Source: Aurantiacibacter odishensis (GTDB lineage Bacteria > Pseudomonadota > Alphaproteobacteria > Sphingomonadales > Sphingomonadaceae). Taken from it: a DNA stretch of 64,000 nt. The stretch is from assembly GCF_003605195.1 (NCBI RefSeq), contig NZ_QYOS01000017.1, positions 1 to 64,000 of the forward strand, in the 5' to 3' direction. Position numbers and translations under genes: made by a program. Below, in pieces: positions 16,975 to 25,377 of this stretch (position 1 is the stretch's first letter; the number at the start of each line of letters is the position of its first letter). The notes under the pieces were generated by a model. It saw only the letters and a list, made by a program, of their open reading frames with translations. It made no database searches and was not told the DNA's origin.

Positions 16975-17997
16975 ATGAGCGACAACGTCGTACCGATCAA
17001 GCGCGGCCCGGATGCAGCACCTCCCACGCTGACGCCGATTCTGTCGCTGACAGCCACTCCCATGAATGCGGTCAACGCCATCATCCTCGACCGGATGCAG
17101 AGCGAAATCCCGCTAATCCCTGCACTTGCCGGTCATCTGATCGCCGGCGGCGGCAAGCGGATGCGACCGATGCTGACGCTGGCCGGTGCCGAAGTGGTCG
17201 GATACCAGGGCACTCGCCATCACAAGCTAGCCGCTGCTGTCGAGTTCATTCACACCGCCACGCTGCTGCACGACGATGTCGTGGACGGCAGCGAGATGCG
17301 CCGTGGCAAGGAAGCTGCCAACATCGTCTACGGCAATCCCGCCACGGTGCTGGTGGGCGATTTCCTGTTCAGCCGCGCGTTCGAACTGATGGTGGAAGAC
17401 GGTAGCCTGAAGGTGCTGAAAATCCTCTCCGGCGCCAGCGCCATCATCGCGCAGGGCGAGGTCGACCAGCTTACTGCCCAGCGCAAGATCGAGACGAGCG
17501 AGGATCGCTATCTCGATATCATCGGCGCCAAGACGGCCGCGCTGTTCGCTGCTGCCAGCCGCATTGCCGCCGTCGTGGCGGAGTGCGGCGAGGAAGAGGA
17601 ACTGGCACTGGATGCATATGGCCGAAATCTCGGCATCGCTTTCCAGCTGGTCGACGATGCCATCGATTACGATTCCGACGCAGCCGAAATGGGCAAGGAC
17701 CGGGGGGACGACTTCCGCGAAGGTAAGATGACCCTGCCGGTGATCCTCGCCTACGCGCGCGGCAATGCCGAGGAGCGCCGCTTCTGGCAGGACGCCATCG
17801 CCGGGTTCAGCACAGAGGACGAAGACCTCGCGCAAGCAGTGGAGCTCATCCGCAAGCACGACTGCGTCACCGAAACGCGCGAGCGCGCCCGGCACTATGC
17901 TCAGCGTGCCTGCAATGCGCTGTCGATCTTCCCCGATTCCGCTGCCCGCCGCGCCATGGTGGAAGCAGCCCAGTTCGCGGTGGCCCGCGGTTACTAA
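16975..17997 (+). CDS. ispB: Long-chain polyprenyl diphosphate synthase (octa/decaprenyl type)
   Basis: Makes the ubiquinone side chain by head-to-tail condensation of isopentenyl diphosphate, 340 aa. First aspartate-rich motif LLHDDVVDGSEMRRG, second QLVDDAIDYDSD, plus GGGKRMRPML near the N-terminus, all typical of trans-prenyl synthases. The residues before the first motif are small (IHTATLLHDD), consistent with a long product; chain length cannot be read with certainty. The ATG at 16975 follows GGAGGGCCGC. Chorismate mutase lies divergently upstream. Confidence 0.92.
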   Translation: MSDNVVPIKRGPDAAPPTLTPILSLTATPMNAVNAIILDRMQSEIPLIPALAGHLIAGGGKRMRPMLTLAGAEVVGYQGTRHHKLAAAVEFIHTATLLHDDVVDGSEMRRGKEAANIVYGNPATVLVGDFLFSRAFELMVEDGSLKVLKILSGASAIIAQGEVDQLTAQRKIETSEDRYLDIIGAKTAALFAAASRIAAVVAECGEEEELALDAYGRNLGIAFQLVDDAIDYDSDAAEMGKDRGDDFREGKMTLPVILAYARGNAEERRFWQDAIAGFSTEDEDLAQAVELIRKHDCVTETRERARHYAQRACNALSIFPDSAARRAMVEAAQFAVARGY

Positions 17998-18007
17998 ATT
18001 CGGGACA

Positions 18008-18039
18008 CGCTTCGCCCCGTTCGCCGGAGCGGAGCGTTT
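18008..18039 (+). terminator. Weak intrinsic terminator after the polyprenyl synthase
   Basis: An 8-bp stem with one G-T pair (CGCTTCGC at 18008-18015 with GCGGAGCG at 18029-18036) followed by TTTC. It lies between two convergent genes. The short T-run makes it a modest candidate. Confidence 0.4.
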
Positions 18040-18060
18040 CCCTGATCGCGAAGGCCCACC

Positions 18061-18870
18061 TTACTGGCGGGTTGCGGTGTATCGAACTGTGCTGTTGTCC
18101 CGCTGATCCATGCTGACACCCGACATTGTATCGCCATCGACGGTCATTTCGGCAATCGATAGAACCTCGCCATCGCGCGAGTAGGTTTCACGGTAGGAGT
18201 TCGGACCGATCTCTTCGACGGCCACCATCGTGTTGGAATTGCTGCCCTCGATCGGCACCGGTTCACCGCCGATGGTCGCAGCGAAACGGCTGCCATTTCC
18301 GGTGTAGCTGTACTGGTCACCGTCCACCGAGTAGGAGAACCGCAATCCGGCGTCGCTTACGTTTATGTCGCCGGAGTGCGTCCATTGCCCGGAGACGGCA
18401 TGTGCGCCATCGGGACCTGCGCGCGTCCGTGTGTAAGTCTCCGAACCGGTGACAGTCTCGTCACCTGCCGTGTCGGTGAATTCGACGGTAAGCGTTTGCC
18501 CGTCCTCGCTAACGGTCCAGACCGAACTGCCCAGTTCTTCCTCGCCCAGCCTGAACGCGGTGCGGACGGTGTTGTCGTCGACCACTTCGATCATGGCGCC
18601 ATCGGTACCGGGGCGATCGATTGTCTGCCATTCGCCGTCTGCCGTCACCTGGTAAGGCGGCGTGCAACTGCGGCACTCCCAGACTCCATCGGCGATCAGG
18701 TAATCGCGGGTTTCGTTCTCGAACTCGGCGGAGTCCACATTGACCATCCACTGGCCGGTCAGCGTGCCGTCCGAGGTAGCCTCTTCGGTCTCGACTTCGG
18801 CCGAGTCGCCACACGCAGTCAGCCCCGCGCAAAGCGAAGCCGCGACAACGGCTGTCACAATCTTCTTCAT
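18061..18870 (-). CDS. Predicted lipoprotein, unknown function
   Basis: Protein of 269 aa with a lipoprotein signal (MKKIVTAVVAASLCAGLTAC, lipid-accepting C20). The mature part is acidic, rich in Thr, Ser, Asp and Glu, and predicted mostly beta. Two similar segments can be seen, each containing W-x-(V/H)-x-(V/S)-x-D followed by strands (TGQWMVNVDSAEFENE and SGQWTHSGDINVSDAG), suggesting an internal duplication of a lipocalin-like or beta-sandwich unit. GGGGGA precedes the ATG at 18870. I do not recognise a family. Confidence 0.75.
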   Translation of the reverse strand: MKKIVTAVVAASLCAGLTACGDSAEVETEEATSDGTLTGQWMVNVDSAEFENETRDYLIADGVWECRSCTPPYQVTADGEWQTIDRPGTDGAMIEVVDDNTVRTAFRLGEEELGSSVWTVSEDGQTLTVEFTDTAGDETVTGSETYTRTRAGPDGAHAVSGQWTHSGDINVSDAGLRFSYSVDGDQYSYTGNGSRFAATIGGEPVPIEGSNSNTMVAVEEIGPNSYRETYSRDGEVLSIAEMTVDGDTMSGVSMDQRDNSTVRYTATRQ

Positions 18871-19051
18871 TGATTTTCCCCCATTTAGATCTCCGCACCC
18901 CAACCGGATCGTTCGATTGTAGGTGCGACCAGATGTGCGCCCGCTCCTTCGGACCTTACAACGAACCCGCAGCGCGACAAAATTCATCGGCGGGAGCACA
19001 GCTTGCATGGGGGCTGTAACCTGTCGTCGATCGTGTAATGGCGAGCGGATA

Positions 19052-21484
19052 ATGACTAACTTGCCTATCCATGCCGTTTTGCCGGATCTGCTTCGCGCAC
19101 TGCGCGAGCGCAGCGGTGCGGTGCTGGTCGCACCTCCGGGTGCAGGCAAGACCACGGCTGTCGCACCGGCATTGCTGGAAGAGCCGTGGTGCACCGGCCA
19201 GATCATCCTCACCTCGCCGCGCAGGGTGGCAGCTCGCGCCGCGGCGGAGCGGATCGCGGACATGCTGGGCGAGAAGCCTGGCGAACGCGTCGGTTACCTG
19301 ACGCGGCTGGATAGCAAGCAATCGAAAGCCACGCGCATCCTCGTGGTGACGGAGGCGATCCTCGTGAACCGGCTGCTGGAGGATCAGGAGCTGGAAGGCA
19401 TCTCGGCGATCCTGTTCGACGAGGCGCACGAGCGGCAACTCGACAGCGATCTCGGCCTCGCGCTGGCGCTCGAAAGCCAGCAAGTGCTTCGCGAGGATCT
19501 GCGTATCTGCGTCATGTCCGCCACCATCGACGGAGCGCAGTTCGCGCGTCTGATGGGCGAGCAAACGCCGGTCGTGGAAAGCGAGGGCAAGGCGTGGCCG
19601 CTGCGGCTGGAGTGGCTGGGCGCATCGCCTGAAAAGCGCATCGAGGATTCGATGACGTCGGCAATCCTGAAGGCGTGGCGAGAGGAAGAGGGTGACATTC
19701 TCGCCTTCCTTCCCGGCGTGGGCGAGATCGAGCGCACAAGGGAACGCCTTGCCGATCGCCTTCCCGCTGCACCGATCCTGCCGCTTCACGGTCAGGTCCA
19801 GCCGCAAGACCAGCGCGCCGCCATTCGACGCGATCCGGAAGGTCGTCGGCGTATCGTGCTGGCCACGAGTATTGCCGAAACCTCGCTGACGTTGGAGGGT
19901 GTCTCGGTCGTCGTGGATAGCGGTCTCTCCCGCAGTGCCGAATTCGATCGGACGGCTGGCACCACGCACCTGATCACAAAACGCGCAAGTCAGGCCGCCG
20001 CTGCGCAAAGGGCAGGGCGTGCAGCTCGGCAGGGGCCGGGTGTCGCCTATCGTCTATGGGAGGAGGGCGGTCATGCGGGCAGACCCGAATTCGACGCCCC
20101 CGAAATGCTCACGGCAGATCTCGCGCCCCTGGTGATGAGCCTTGCGAAGTGGGGCGTCACCGATCCTGCCAGCCTGCAATGGCTCGACACGCCGCCGGAG
20201 GCATCCGTGTCTTCTGCTCGTGAAAGACTGCGCGCTCTCGGTGCGCTGGACGAAGCAGGAGCGATCACCGCGTGGGGAGAGAAGGTCGCCGCGCTTCCGC
20301 TCGATCCGGAGGGGGCCGCGGCGGTCCTGTTCGGCGCGATGCACGGGCAAGCCGGGGACGCCGCGCGGCTGGTTCTGTTGGCGCAGGAACGCGGCCTTGG
20401 CGGGCGCGGGGAGGACCTGATGACGCGGCTGCAACGCTGGCAGTCGGATCGCGGCAAGCGCGCCGATGCCTCGCGCAAGCTGGCTGAGCGTTGGGCGCGA
20501 ATGGCGGATCGTCTTGTAGGCGATTCGCGGGATGGAGGCACTCTCAATCCTGCGGTGTTCCTCGCAATGGGCAGGCCGGATTTCATTGCCCGGCGGCGCG
20601 ATGTATCAGGCGAGAACTGGGTGTCGGCAGGGGGCAGGGGTTTTGCGCTCGATCCCGCATCGCCGCTGGCGCGGGCCGAATGGCTGGTAATCGCCGATGC
20701 ACAGGGGCAGGCCAAGGCGGCGCGCATCACGGCGGCCGCGGAAATTTCGACTTCCGAAGTGGAGAAACACTTCTCGAACCGAATCGAGAAGCGCACCGTA
20801 GCGCGCTGGAATTCCAGCGAGAACCGGGTCGAGGTCCGGCTTGAAAGGCGGCTGGGCGCGATCACTCTGGCGAGCGGGCCGGACCCCGATCCTGATCCGC
20901 AGGCGATTGTGGACATGCTTGTGGATAAAGCGGTGGAACAGCTGGGGACTTTGCTTCCGGCGTCCTTGCTGGCGCGCGCTCGCTTTGCCGGTATCGAGAC
21001 GCTTTCCGAGGCTGCATTGGCCGAACACAAGGAGGAATGGCTGGTGCCGCTGCTGCAAGGCCGGCGCGACCTCAACCTGCCCCAATCACGCTTCGCCGAG
21101 GCGGCGCTGAACGTGCTTTCGTGGGAAGAACGGCAGCATCTCGACACGGCTGCCCCGCGCGAGTTCACCAGCCCGGCTGGCACGACGCACAAGATCGATT
21201 ACGCGAGTGACGACGCGCCCAGCGTGGAAGTGCGCGTACAGGCGCTCCTCGGCCTCGAACGCCATCCCATGATCGGCACGACGCCGCTGCTGCTTAAGCT
21301 TACCAGTCCGGCGGGTCGCCCCATACAATCCACCCGCGATCTTCCCGCATTCTGGCGCGGTAGCTGGGACGATGTGCGCAAGGACATGAAGGGCCGCTAC
21401 CCGAAGCACCGCTGGCCGGACGAACCGTGGGCGGAAAAACCCAGCCTGAAGACCAAGAACGCCTTTTCAAAAGGCGGCGGTTGA
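19052..21484 (+). CDS. hrpB: ATP-dependent RNA helicase HrpB
   Basis: DEAH-box helicase of 810 aa. Motif I PPGAGKTTAV, Ia SPRRVAARAAAERIA, II DEAHERQLDSD, III SATIDG, V ATSIAETSLTLEGV, VI QRAGRAARQGPGV, then the HA2/winged-helix region and the C-terminal HrpB domain (PVNRRNPV-type segment represented by KEEWLVPLLQGRRDL). The final residues GRYPKHRWPDEPW are the characteristic HrpB terminus. The bacterial function remains poorly defined. Frame continuity extends upstream to 18923, but the family starts near MTNLPIHAVL, preceded by GAGCGGATA. Confidence 0.95.
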   Translation: MTNLPIHAVLPDLLRALRERSGAVLVAPPGAGKTTAVAPALLEEPWCTGQIILTSPRRVAARAAAERIADMLGEKPGERVGYLTRLDSKQSKATRILVVTEAILVNRLLEDQELEGISAILFDEAHERQLDSDLGLALALESQQVLREDLRICVMSATIDGAQFARLMGEQTPVVESEGKAWPLRLEWLGASPEKRIEDSMTSAILKAWREEEGDILAFLPGVGEIERTRERLADRLPAAPILPLHGQVQPQDQRAAIRRDPEGRRRIVLATSIAETSLTLEGVSVVVDSGLSRSAEFDRTAGTTHLITKRASQAAAAQRAGRAARQGPGVAYRLWEEGGHAGRPEFDAPEMLTADLAPLVMSLAKWGVTDPASLQWLDTPPEASVSSARERLRALGALDEAGAITAWGEKVAALPLDPEGAAAVLFGAMHGQAGDAARLVLLAQERGLGGRGEDLMTRLQRWQSDRGKRADASRKLAERWARMADRLVGDSRDGGTLNPAVFLAMGRPDFIARRRDVSGENWVSAGGRGFALDPASPLARAEWLVIADAQGQAKAARITAAAEISTSEVEKHFSNRIEKRTVARWNSSENRVEVRLERRLGAITLASGPDPDPDPQAIVDMLVDKAVEQLGTLLPASLLARARFAGIETLSEAALAEHKEEWLVPLLQGRRDLNLPQSRFAEAALNVLSWEERQHLDTAAPREFTSPAGTTHKIDYASDDAPSVEVRVQALLGLERHPMIGTTPLLLKLTSPAGRPIQSTRDLPAFWRGSWDDVRKDMKGRYPKHRWPDEPWAEKPSLKTKNAFSKGGG

Positions 21485-21493
21485 ATTATCCGC

Positions 21494-21781
21494 ATGCCCA
21501 CTATGGAAGCTCGCATCTACAAACGCCCCAAGAATGCCATGCAGTCAGGCAAGGCGCTCACCGACCAGTGGGTCCTCGACTTCGTGCCTGCTGAAGCGAA
21601 GAAGCCCGATCCCCTGATGGGCTGGGCCGGCAGCGGCGACACGCGCCAGCAGGTGCAGCTGAAGTTTCCGACTTGCGAGGCCGCGCAGGCCTACGCCGAG
21701 AAATACGGCATCGCCGCGCGCGTCCACACGGTTCCGCCCAAGAAGCTGAAGATCCAGGCCTACGCGGATAATTTCAGATGA
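21494..21781 (+). CDS. NDUFS4-like complex I accessory subunit (ETC complex I subunit family)
   Basis: Protein of 95 aa similar to the mitochondrial 18-kDa complex I subunit NDUFS4, found in alphaproteobacteria as an accessory peripheral-arm subunit of NADH:quinone oxidoreductase. Features: MEARIYKRPKNAMQSGKA at the N-terminus, WVLDFVPAEAKKPDPLMGW, the central TRQQVQLKF strand, and AQAYAEKYGIAARVHT. It is separated from any nuo gene cluster in this window. It starts 9 bp after hrpB, so co-transcription is possible. ATG at 21503 (MEARIYK) is an alternative start. Confidence 0.88.
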   Translation: MPTMEARIYKRPKNAMQSGKALTDQWVLDFVPAEAKKPDPLMGWAGSGDTRQQVQLKFPTCEAAQAYAEKYGIAARVHTVPPKKLKIQAYADNFR

Positions 21782-21908
21782 GTTGATTGCGAAGCCGCCT
21801 CCGCAGCTTCGTCCTCGGTGCTAATCGCTCCGCTTCGCTGCGTGGCACCTGCGGGCGCGCATTCGCGCTTGCGGCCCTAAGGGCCGAAACCTCGATCTAC
21901 TTTCCCGG
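21782..21908 (+). other. Hairpin-rich intergenic stretch between the NDUFS4-like gene and the SRP RNA promoter
   Basis: No gene is visible. Three potential hairpins follow one another: GCGAAGC with GCTTCGT near 21788-21815, a GCGCGCATTCGCGC palindrome near 21855-21868, and CGGCCCTAAGGGCCG near 21873-21888. None carries a T-run, so none is a clear intrinsic terminator. Confidence 0.4.
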
Positions 21909-21937
21909 TTGAAAAGTGAGCGCAGCCCCGCCATATG
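21909..21937 (+). promoter_or_regulatory. Promoter of the SRP RNA gene
   Basis: TTGAAA (21909-21914) and CATATG (21932-21937) with exactly 17 bp between them. The predicted start, about seven bases downstream, falls at the first bases of the SRP RNA helix near 21945. Confidence 0.7.
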
Positions 21938-21944
21938 GCGCGCC

Positions 21945-22034
21945 GGGAGTCGGGTGGACGTTCGCGTTTGCTCACCGGGTCAGGTCCGGAAGGAAGCAGC
22001 CCAGGTAAATGGCAGCGGGTCGCTCGGCTCCTTT
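21945..22034 (+). ncRNA. ffs: Signal recognition particle RNA, small bacterial type
   Basis: The 4.5S core is unmistakable: GGTCAGGTCCGGAAGGAAGC at 21979-21998, which forms the domain IV loops bound by Ffh. The terminal helix pairs GGAGTCG (21946-21952) with CGGCTCC (22025-22031) and is followed by TTTT, which also makes it a terminator. The length of about 90 nt fits the short alphaproteobacterial form. It guides membrane proteins together with FtsY, also encoded in this window at 62.4-63.4 kb. Confidence 0.93.
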
Positions 22035-22087
22035 TCCACCACATTGTTGCGATGACATTCGCGCGGGCAGCGCCTACCTTTGCCCGC

Positions 22088-23938
22088 ATGAGTGATTCCC
22101 CGGAAAATCCGGACACCCCTCCGTGGAAGGGTGACGACGAGACAGACGCGCAACCTTCGGCGGCGGAGCTGGAGGCGGCCGGGCAGAATTCGATGTTCGG
22201 CGATCCCGCGCCCGCTCCGGCAGACGAACCCGCTGCGCAAGAGCCGCCAGTGCCGACAACGCCCGCTCCAGAAGAGCCTTCGGCAACGCAGCCGACAGCC
22301 GCCGCCCCGCTGCCCGATCCCGCGCAGCCCTACCGCGTGCTGGCGCGCAAGTATCGGCCGCAGACCTTCAGCGAACTGATCGGGCAGGAGCCCATGGTCC
22401 GCACGCTGGGCAATGCGATCGAGCGCGACCGGCTGGCCCATGCTTTCCTGATGACCGGCGTTCGCGGGGTGGGCAAGACCTCCACCGCGCGCCTTATCGC
22501 CAAGGCGCTGAACTGTGTCGGGCCGGATGGGCAGGGCGGCCCCACTATCGATCCGTGCGGTGTCTGCGAGCCGTGCCGCGCCATCGCCGAGGGGCGCCAT
22601 ATCGACGTGATCGAGATGGACGCCGCCAGCCATACCGGCGTTGACGACGTGCGCGAGATCATCGAGGCAGTGCGCTATTCCGCCGTTTCGGCCCGCTACA
22701 AGATCTACATCATCGACGAAGTCCACATGCTCAGCCGCAATGCGTTCAACGCCCTGCTGAAGACGCTGGAAGAGCCGCCCGCGCATGTGAAGTTCCTGTT
22801 CGCCACCACCGAAGTCGACAAGCTGCCGGTGACGGTGCTCAGCCGCACGCAGCGCTTCGACCTGCGTCGTATCCCACGCGAGATGCTGCAAGAGCATTTT
22901 GCCGCCATCTGCCGCAAGGAAGGTGTCGAGGCAGAGGACGAGGCGCTGGCCATGATCTCCGCTGCTGCCGAAGGTTCGGTCCGCGATGGCCTCTCCATTC
23001 TCGACCAGGCGATTGCCCACGCCGATATGGACGCGGGCACGTCAGGCACCACCGTCAGCGCCGCCAAGGTGCGCGACATGCTGGGCCTTGCCGACAAGGG
23101 CGCACAGCGCCGCCTGTTCCAGCACTTGCTGGAAGGCAATGCCAAGGCGCTGCTGGCGGCTGTCGACCAGCAATACTCGCTTGGCGTGGAGCCGCTGGCG
23201 CTGATGCGCGCGCTGATGGAGTTTTCGCACCGGATCGCGCTGGCGCAGGTCGCCGACGGACAGGCTGACGCGCCGACCGCGGAGGAACGCGAGGCTCTGG
23301 AGGAATGGGCGGAGAAGCTTTCCGCCGGACAGGTTCATCGCCTGTGGCAACTGTTGCTGAAGGGGCACGACGAAGTGCGCACCGCTCCCGACCCGCTGGT
23401 GTCCGCGCAGATGGCACTATTGCGCGTGTTGCACGCCGCAGACATGCCGGACCCCGGCAAGCTGGCGAAGGAAATCAGAAACGCGGCGCTTGCGGGCGGC
23501 ATCGCAAACGGCGGCGGCGCGGCAAGCGCGGGCGGGCCGCAGGCGATCAGCTGGCAGGATCTCGTCGCGCAGGTCGACCACAGCGGCATCGCCAACGCCA
23601 TGTCGATGGCCTCCATCATGTCGCGCCAGGTGCGGGTGATCGAACTTGCGCCCGGCAAGCTCGTCTATACCCAGCCGCATGGCTTCGATGACGATATCAC
23701 CCCCGCCATGCGGCAGGCACTGAACGAGGTCACCGGCCAGCGCTGGGAAGTGGTGAAAGGCGAAGGCGAGGGCGCTCCCAGTCTTTTCGAGCAGGCCGAG
23801 CTTGCCGTGCAGGCAGAGAAGGACCGCATCGAACAGCACCCGCTGATGCAAGCCGTACGACAGCATTTTCCCGATGCGCGCGCCGTGGAAGACGCGGAAC
23901 CCCCGCGCGGCCACAAGAATTGGTCTCGCAGCGCATAA
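22088..23938 (+). CDS. dnaX: DNA polymerase III subunits gamma/tau
   Basis: Clamp-loader ATPase of the replicative polymerase, 616 aa. A variable Pro/Ala-rich N-terminal extension (about 80 residues) precedes YRVLARKYRPQTFSELIGQE, Walker A GVRGVGKTSTARL, a zinc site CGVCEPC, Walker B YIIDEVHMLS, sensor 1 FATTEVDKLP and the arginine finger region SRTQRFDLRR. The tau-specific C-terminus reaches residue 616. ATG at 22088 and ATG at 22052 are both possible; neither has a clear Shine-Dalgarno, and the latter would begin just beyond the SRP RNA terminator. It is followed 18 bp later by the ybaB homologue. Confidence 0.95.
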   Translation: MSDSPENPDTPPWKGDDETDAQPSAAELEAAGQNSMFGDPAPAPADEPAAQEPPVPTTPAPEEPSATQPTAAAPLPDPAQPYRVLARKYRPQTFSELIGQEPMVRTLGNAIERDRLAHAFLMTGVRGVGKTSTARLIAKALNCVGPDGQGGPTIDPCGVCEPCRAIAEGRHIDVIEMDAASHTGVDDVREIIEAVRYSAVSARYKIYIIDEVHMLSRNAFNALLKTLEEPPAHVKFLFATTEVDKLPVTVLSRTQRFDLRRIPREMLQEHFAAICRKEGVEAEDEALAMISAAAEGSVRDGLSILDQAIAHADMDAGTSGTTVSAAKVRDMLGLADKGAQRRLFQHLLEGNAKALLAAVDQQYSLGVEPLALMRALMEFSHRIALAQVADGQADAPTAEEREALEEWAEKLSAGQVHRLWQLLLKGHDEVRTAPDPLVSAQMALLRVLHAADMPDPGKLAKEIRNAALAGGIANGGGAASAGGPQAISWQDLVAQVDHSGIANAMSMASIMSRQVRVIELAPGKLVYTQPHGFDDDITPAMRQALNEVTGQRWEVVKGEGEGAPSLFEQAELAVQAEKDRIEQHPLMQAVRQHFPDARAVEDAEPPRGHKNWSRSA

Positions 23939-23956
23939 CCCCCCAAGGAGCATTAC

Positions 23957-24298
23957 ATGCAGAACATGGAAGAGATGATGAAAGCCGCGCAGGAAGCGGC
24001 GCAGAAAATCCAGCAGCAGATGAACGATGCGCAGGTGAAGCTGGACCAGATCGAGGTCGAAGGCAGCTCCGGTGGCGGCCTTGTGAAAGTCCGCGCCAGC
24101 GCGCGTGGCCGCATTCTTGGTGTGAACATCGACGACAGCCTGTTCAAGGAAGAGGAAAAGGGCATCCTCGAAGACCTCGTGGCCGCCGCTTTCAATGATG
24201 CGCGCGACAAGGCCGACCGCAAGGCGGGCGAGCACATGGCAGAAATGCAGCAGGGCCTCGGCCTGCCGCCGGGCTTCAATCTGCCGGGTATGGGCTAG
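23957..24298 (+). CDS. YbaB/EbfC family nucleoid-associated protein
   Basis: Small DNA-binding protein, 113 aa, normally paired with dnaX as here. The N-terminal helix is NMEEMMKAAQEAAQKIQQQM; the central beta hairpin has VEGSSGGGLVKVRASARGRI, and DLVAAAFNDARDKADRKAGEHM forms the second long helix. The C-terminus GLPPGFNLPGMG is the usual glycine/proline tail. In many genomes recR follows; here it does not. Confidence 0.95.
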   Translation: MQNMEEMMKAAQEAAQKIQQQMNDAQVKLDQIEVEGSSGGGLVKVRASARGRILGVNIDDSLFKEEEKGILEDLVAAAFNDARDKADRKAGEHMAEMQQGLGLPPGFNLPGMG

Positions 24299-24322
24299 GC
24301 GGGACGACGTTTTGCGATAAGA

Positions 24323-25240
24323 ATGCGTTTCATGTCTTTGATTCGGATAGCTTGCATCGTATTCCTGCTCGCTGCTCCGGCATTTATGCCGCTAGCGGCA
24401 AAGAACAACCGCGTTCTACCACCCAGTTCGCACTGGAACCTCAAGTATGACGAGGACAGCTGTGCTCTGCAAAGAGGCTTCGGCGAGGAGGGAGGCGCCA
24501 TATTGCTCGAGTTGCGTCAGTTCGCGCCCGGGCCGGGGTTCCAGTTGCTTTTCGCCAGCGTAGATTTCGATTTACGGAACGAGCGTCCCGAAATTCGCTA
24601 CGGCGGTGATGAGGAAAACCGGCTAATCGAAAATGCCATAATTGCGGATTACGGGGATGACCTTCACGCGGTCATCCTCAGCGACAGTTTCCACACGATC
24701 TCCGAAAAAGAGGAATGGGAAGAACTCGACGCGAACGAGAGGGCGCGCTGGAATTTTCGCTCCCTACAAAATTTGGCTTCCCTGCAGACACGCGAAGAAA
24801 GCATCGAGGCAATCGGTATTGCCGAGACCTTCGGTGAAGAAATCACGCTCCAGACCGGCTCCATGAGAGCGCCGATGGACGCCATGCGACAGTGCATGGA
24901 CGAATTGCTCACACATTGGGGCGTTGACGCCGAAGCGCACCGCTCCCTCATCCGCCCTGCACTCCCGCGCAATTACAATCGGCTCGTCCGCCGCGTGATA
25001 CAAAATTATCCCAGCGCCATGCTGCGACAGGGCAACAATGCCAGATTGCAAGTCCGCCTTTCGGTCAGTGAAGCCGGAGATGTGACGGGATGCTACCTGC
25101 AGTTGCCGATCGAATTCGACGATTTTCGACAGGATGCCTGTCATGCACTGGAGCGCGCACGGTTCGATCCAGCACTGGATGCGCAGGGAAACCCGATTGC
25201 GAGTTACTGGACGAGTACTATCCTCTACTTGATGAATTAG
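24323..25240 (+). CDS. Exported protein with TonB-like C-terminal domain
   Basis: Protein of 305 aa with a signal peptide (MRFMSLIRIACIVFLLAAPAFMPLAA). Residues 30-220 show no domain I recognise. The C-terminal 85 residues look like a TonB C-terminal domain used as a stand-alone module: VIQNYPSAMLRQGNNARLQV, RLSVSEAGDVTGC, then CHALERARFDPALDAQGNP. No TonB-type N-terminal anchor or proline spacer is present, so it is probably not an energy transducer. By eye the gene is more AT-rich than its neighbours. It stands between ybaB and lon. Confidence 0.7.
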   Translation: MRFMSLIRIACIVFLLAAPAFMPLAAKNNRVLPPSSHWNLKYDEDSCALQRGFGEEGGAILLELRQFAPGPGFQLLFASVDFDLRNERPEIRYGGDEENRLIENAIIADYGDDLHAVILSDSFHTISEKEEWEELDANERARWNFRSLQNLASLQTREESIEAIGIAETFGEEITLQTGSMRAPMDAMRQCMDELLTHWGVDAEAHRSLIRPALPRNYNRLVRRVIQNYPSAMLRQGNNARLQVRLSVSEAGDVTGCYLQLPIEFDDFRQDACHALERARFDPALDAQGNPIASYWTSTILYLMN

Positions 25241-25377
25241 CAGCGGATTGCAAATCTTCGGCAAGCAATCGGCATTCTGTCTGTAACTGGCTATCCACCC
25301 CTAAGCCGCACCTCGTCATTGCAGGCGCAGGCGGTCGCCCCCATATTCCTGCCAAAGCCAGAGACCTGGCAAGAAAT

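Noticed and set aside
25340-25347. CCCCATAT upstream of lon resembling a heat-shock (sigma-32) -10 element
   Set aside because: No CTTGAA-like -35 at the right distance; too weak to list as a promoter.
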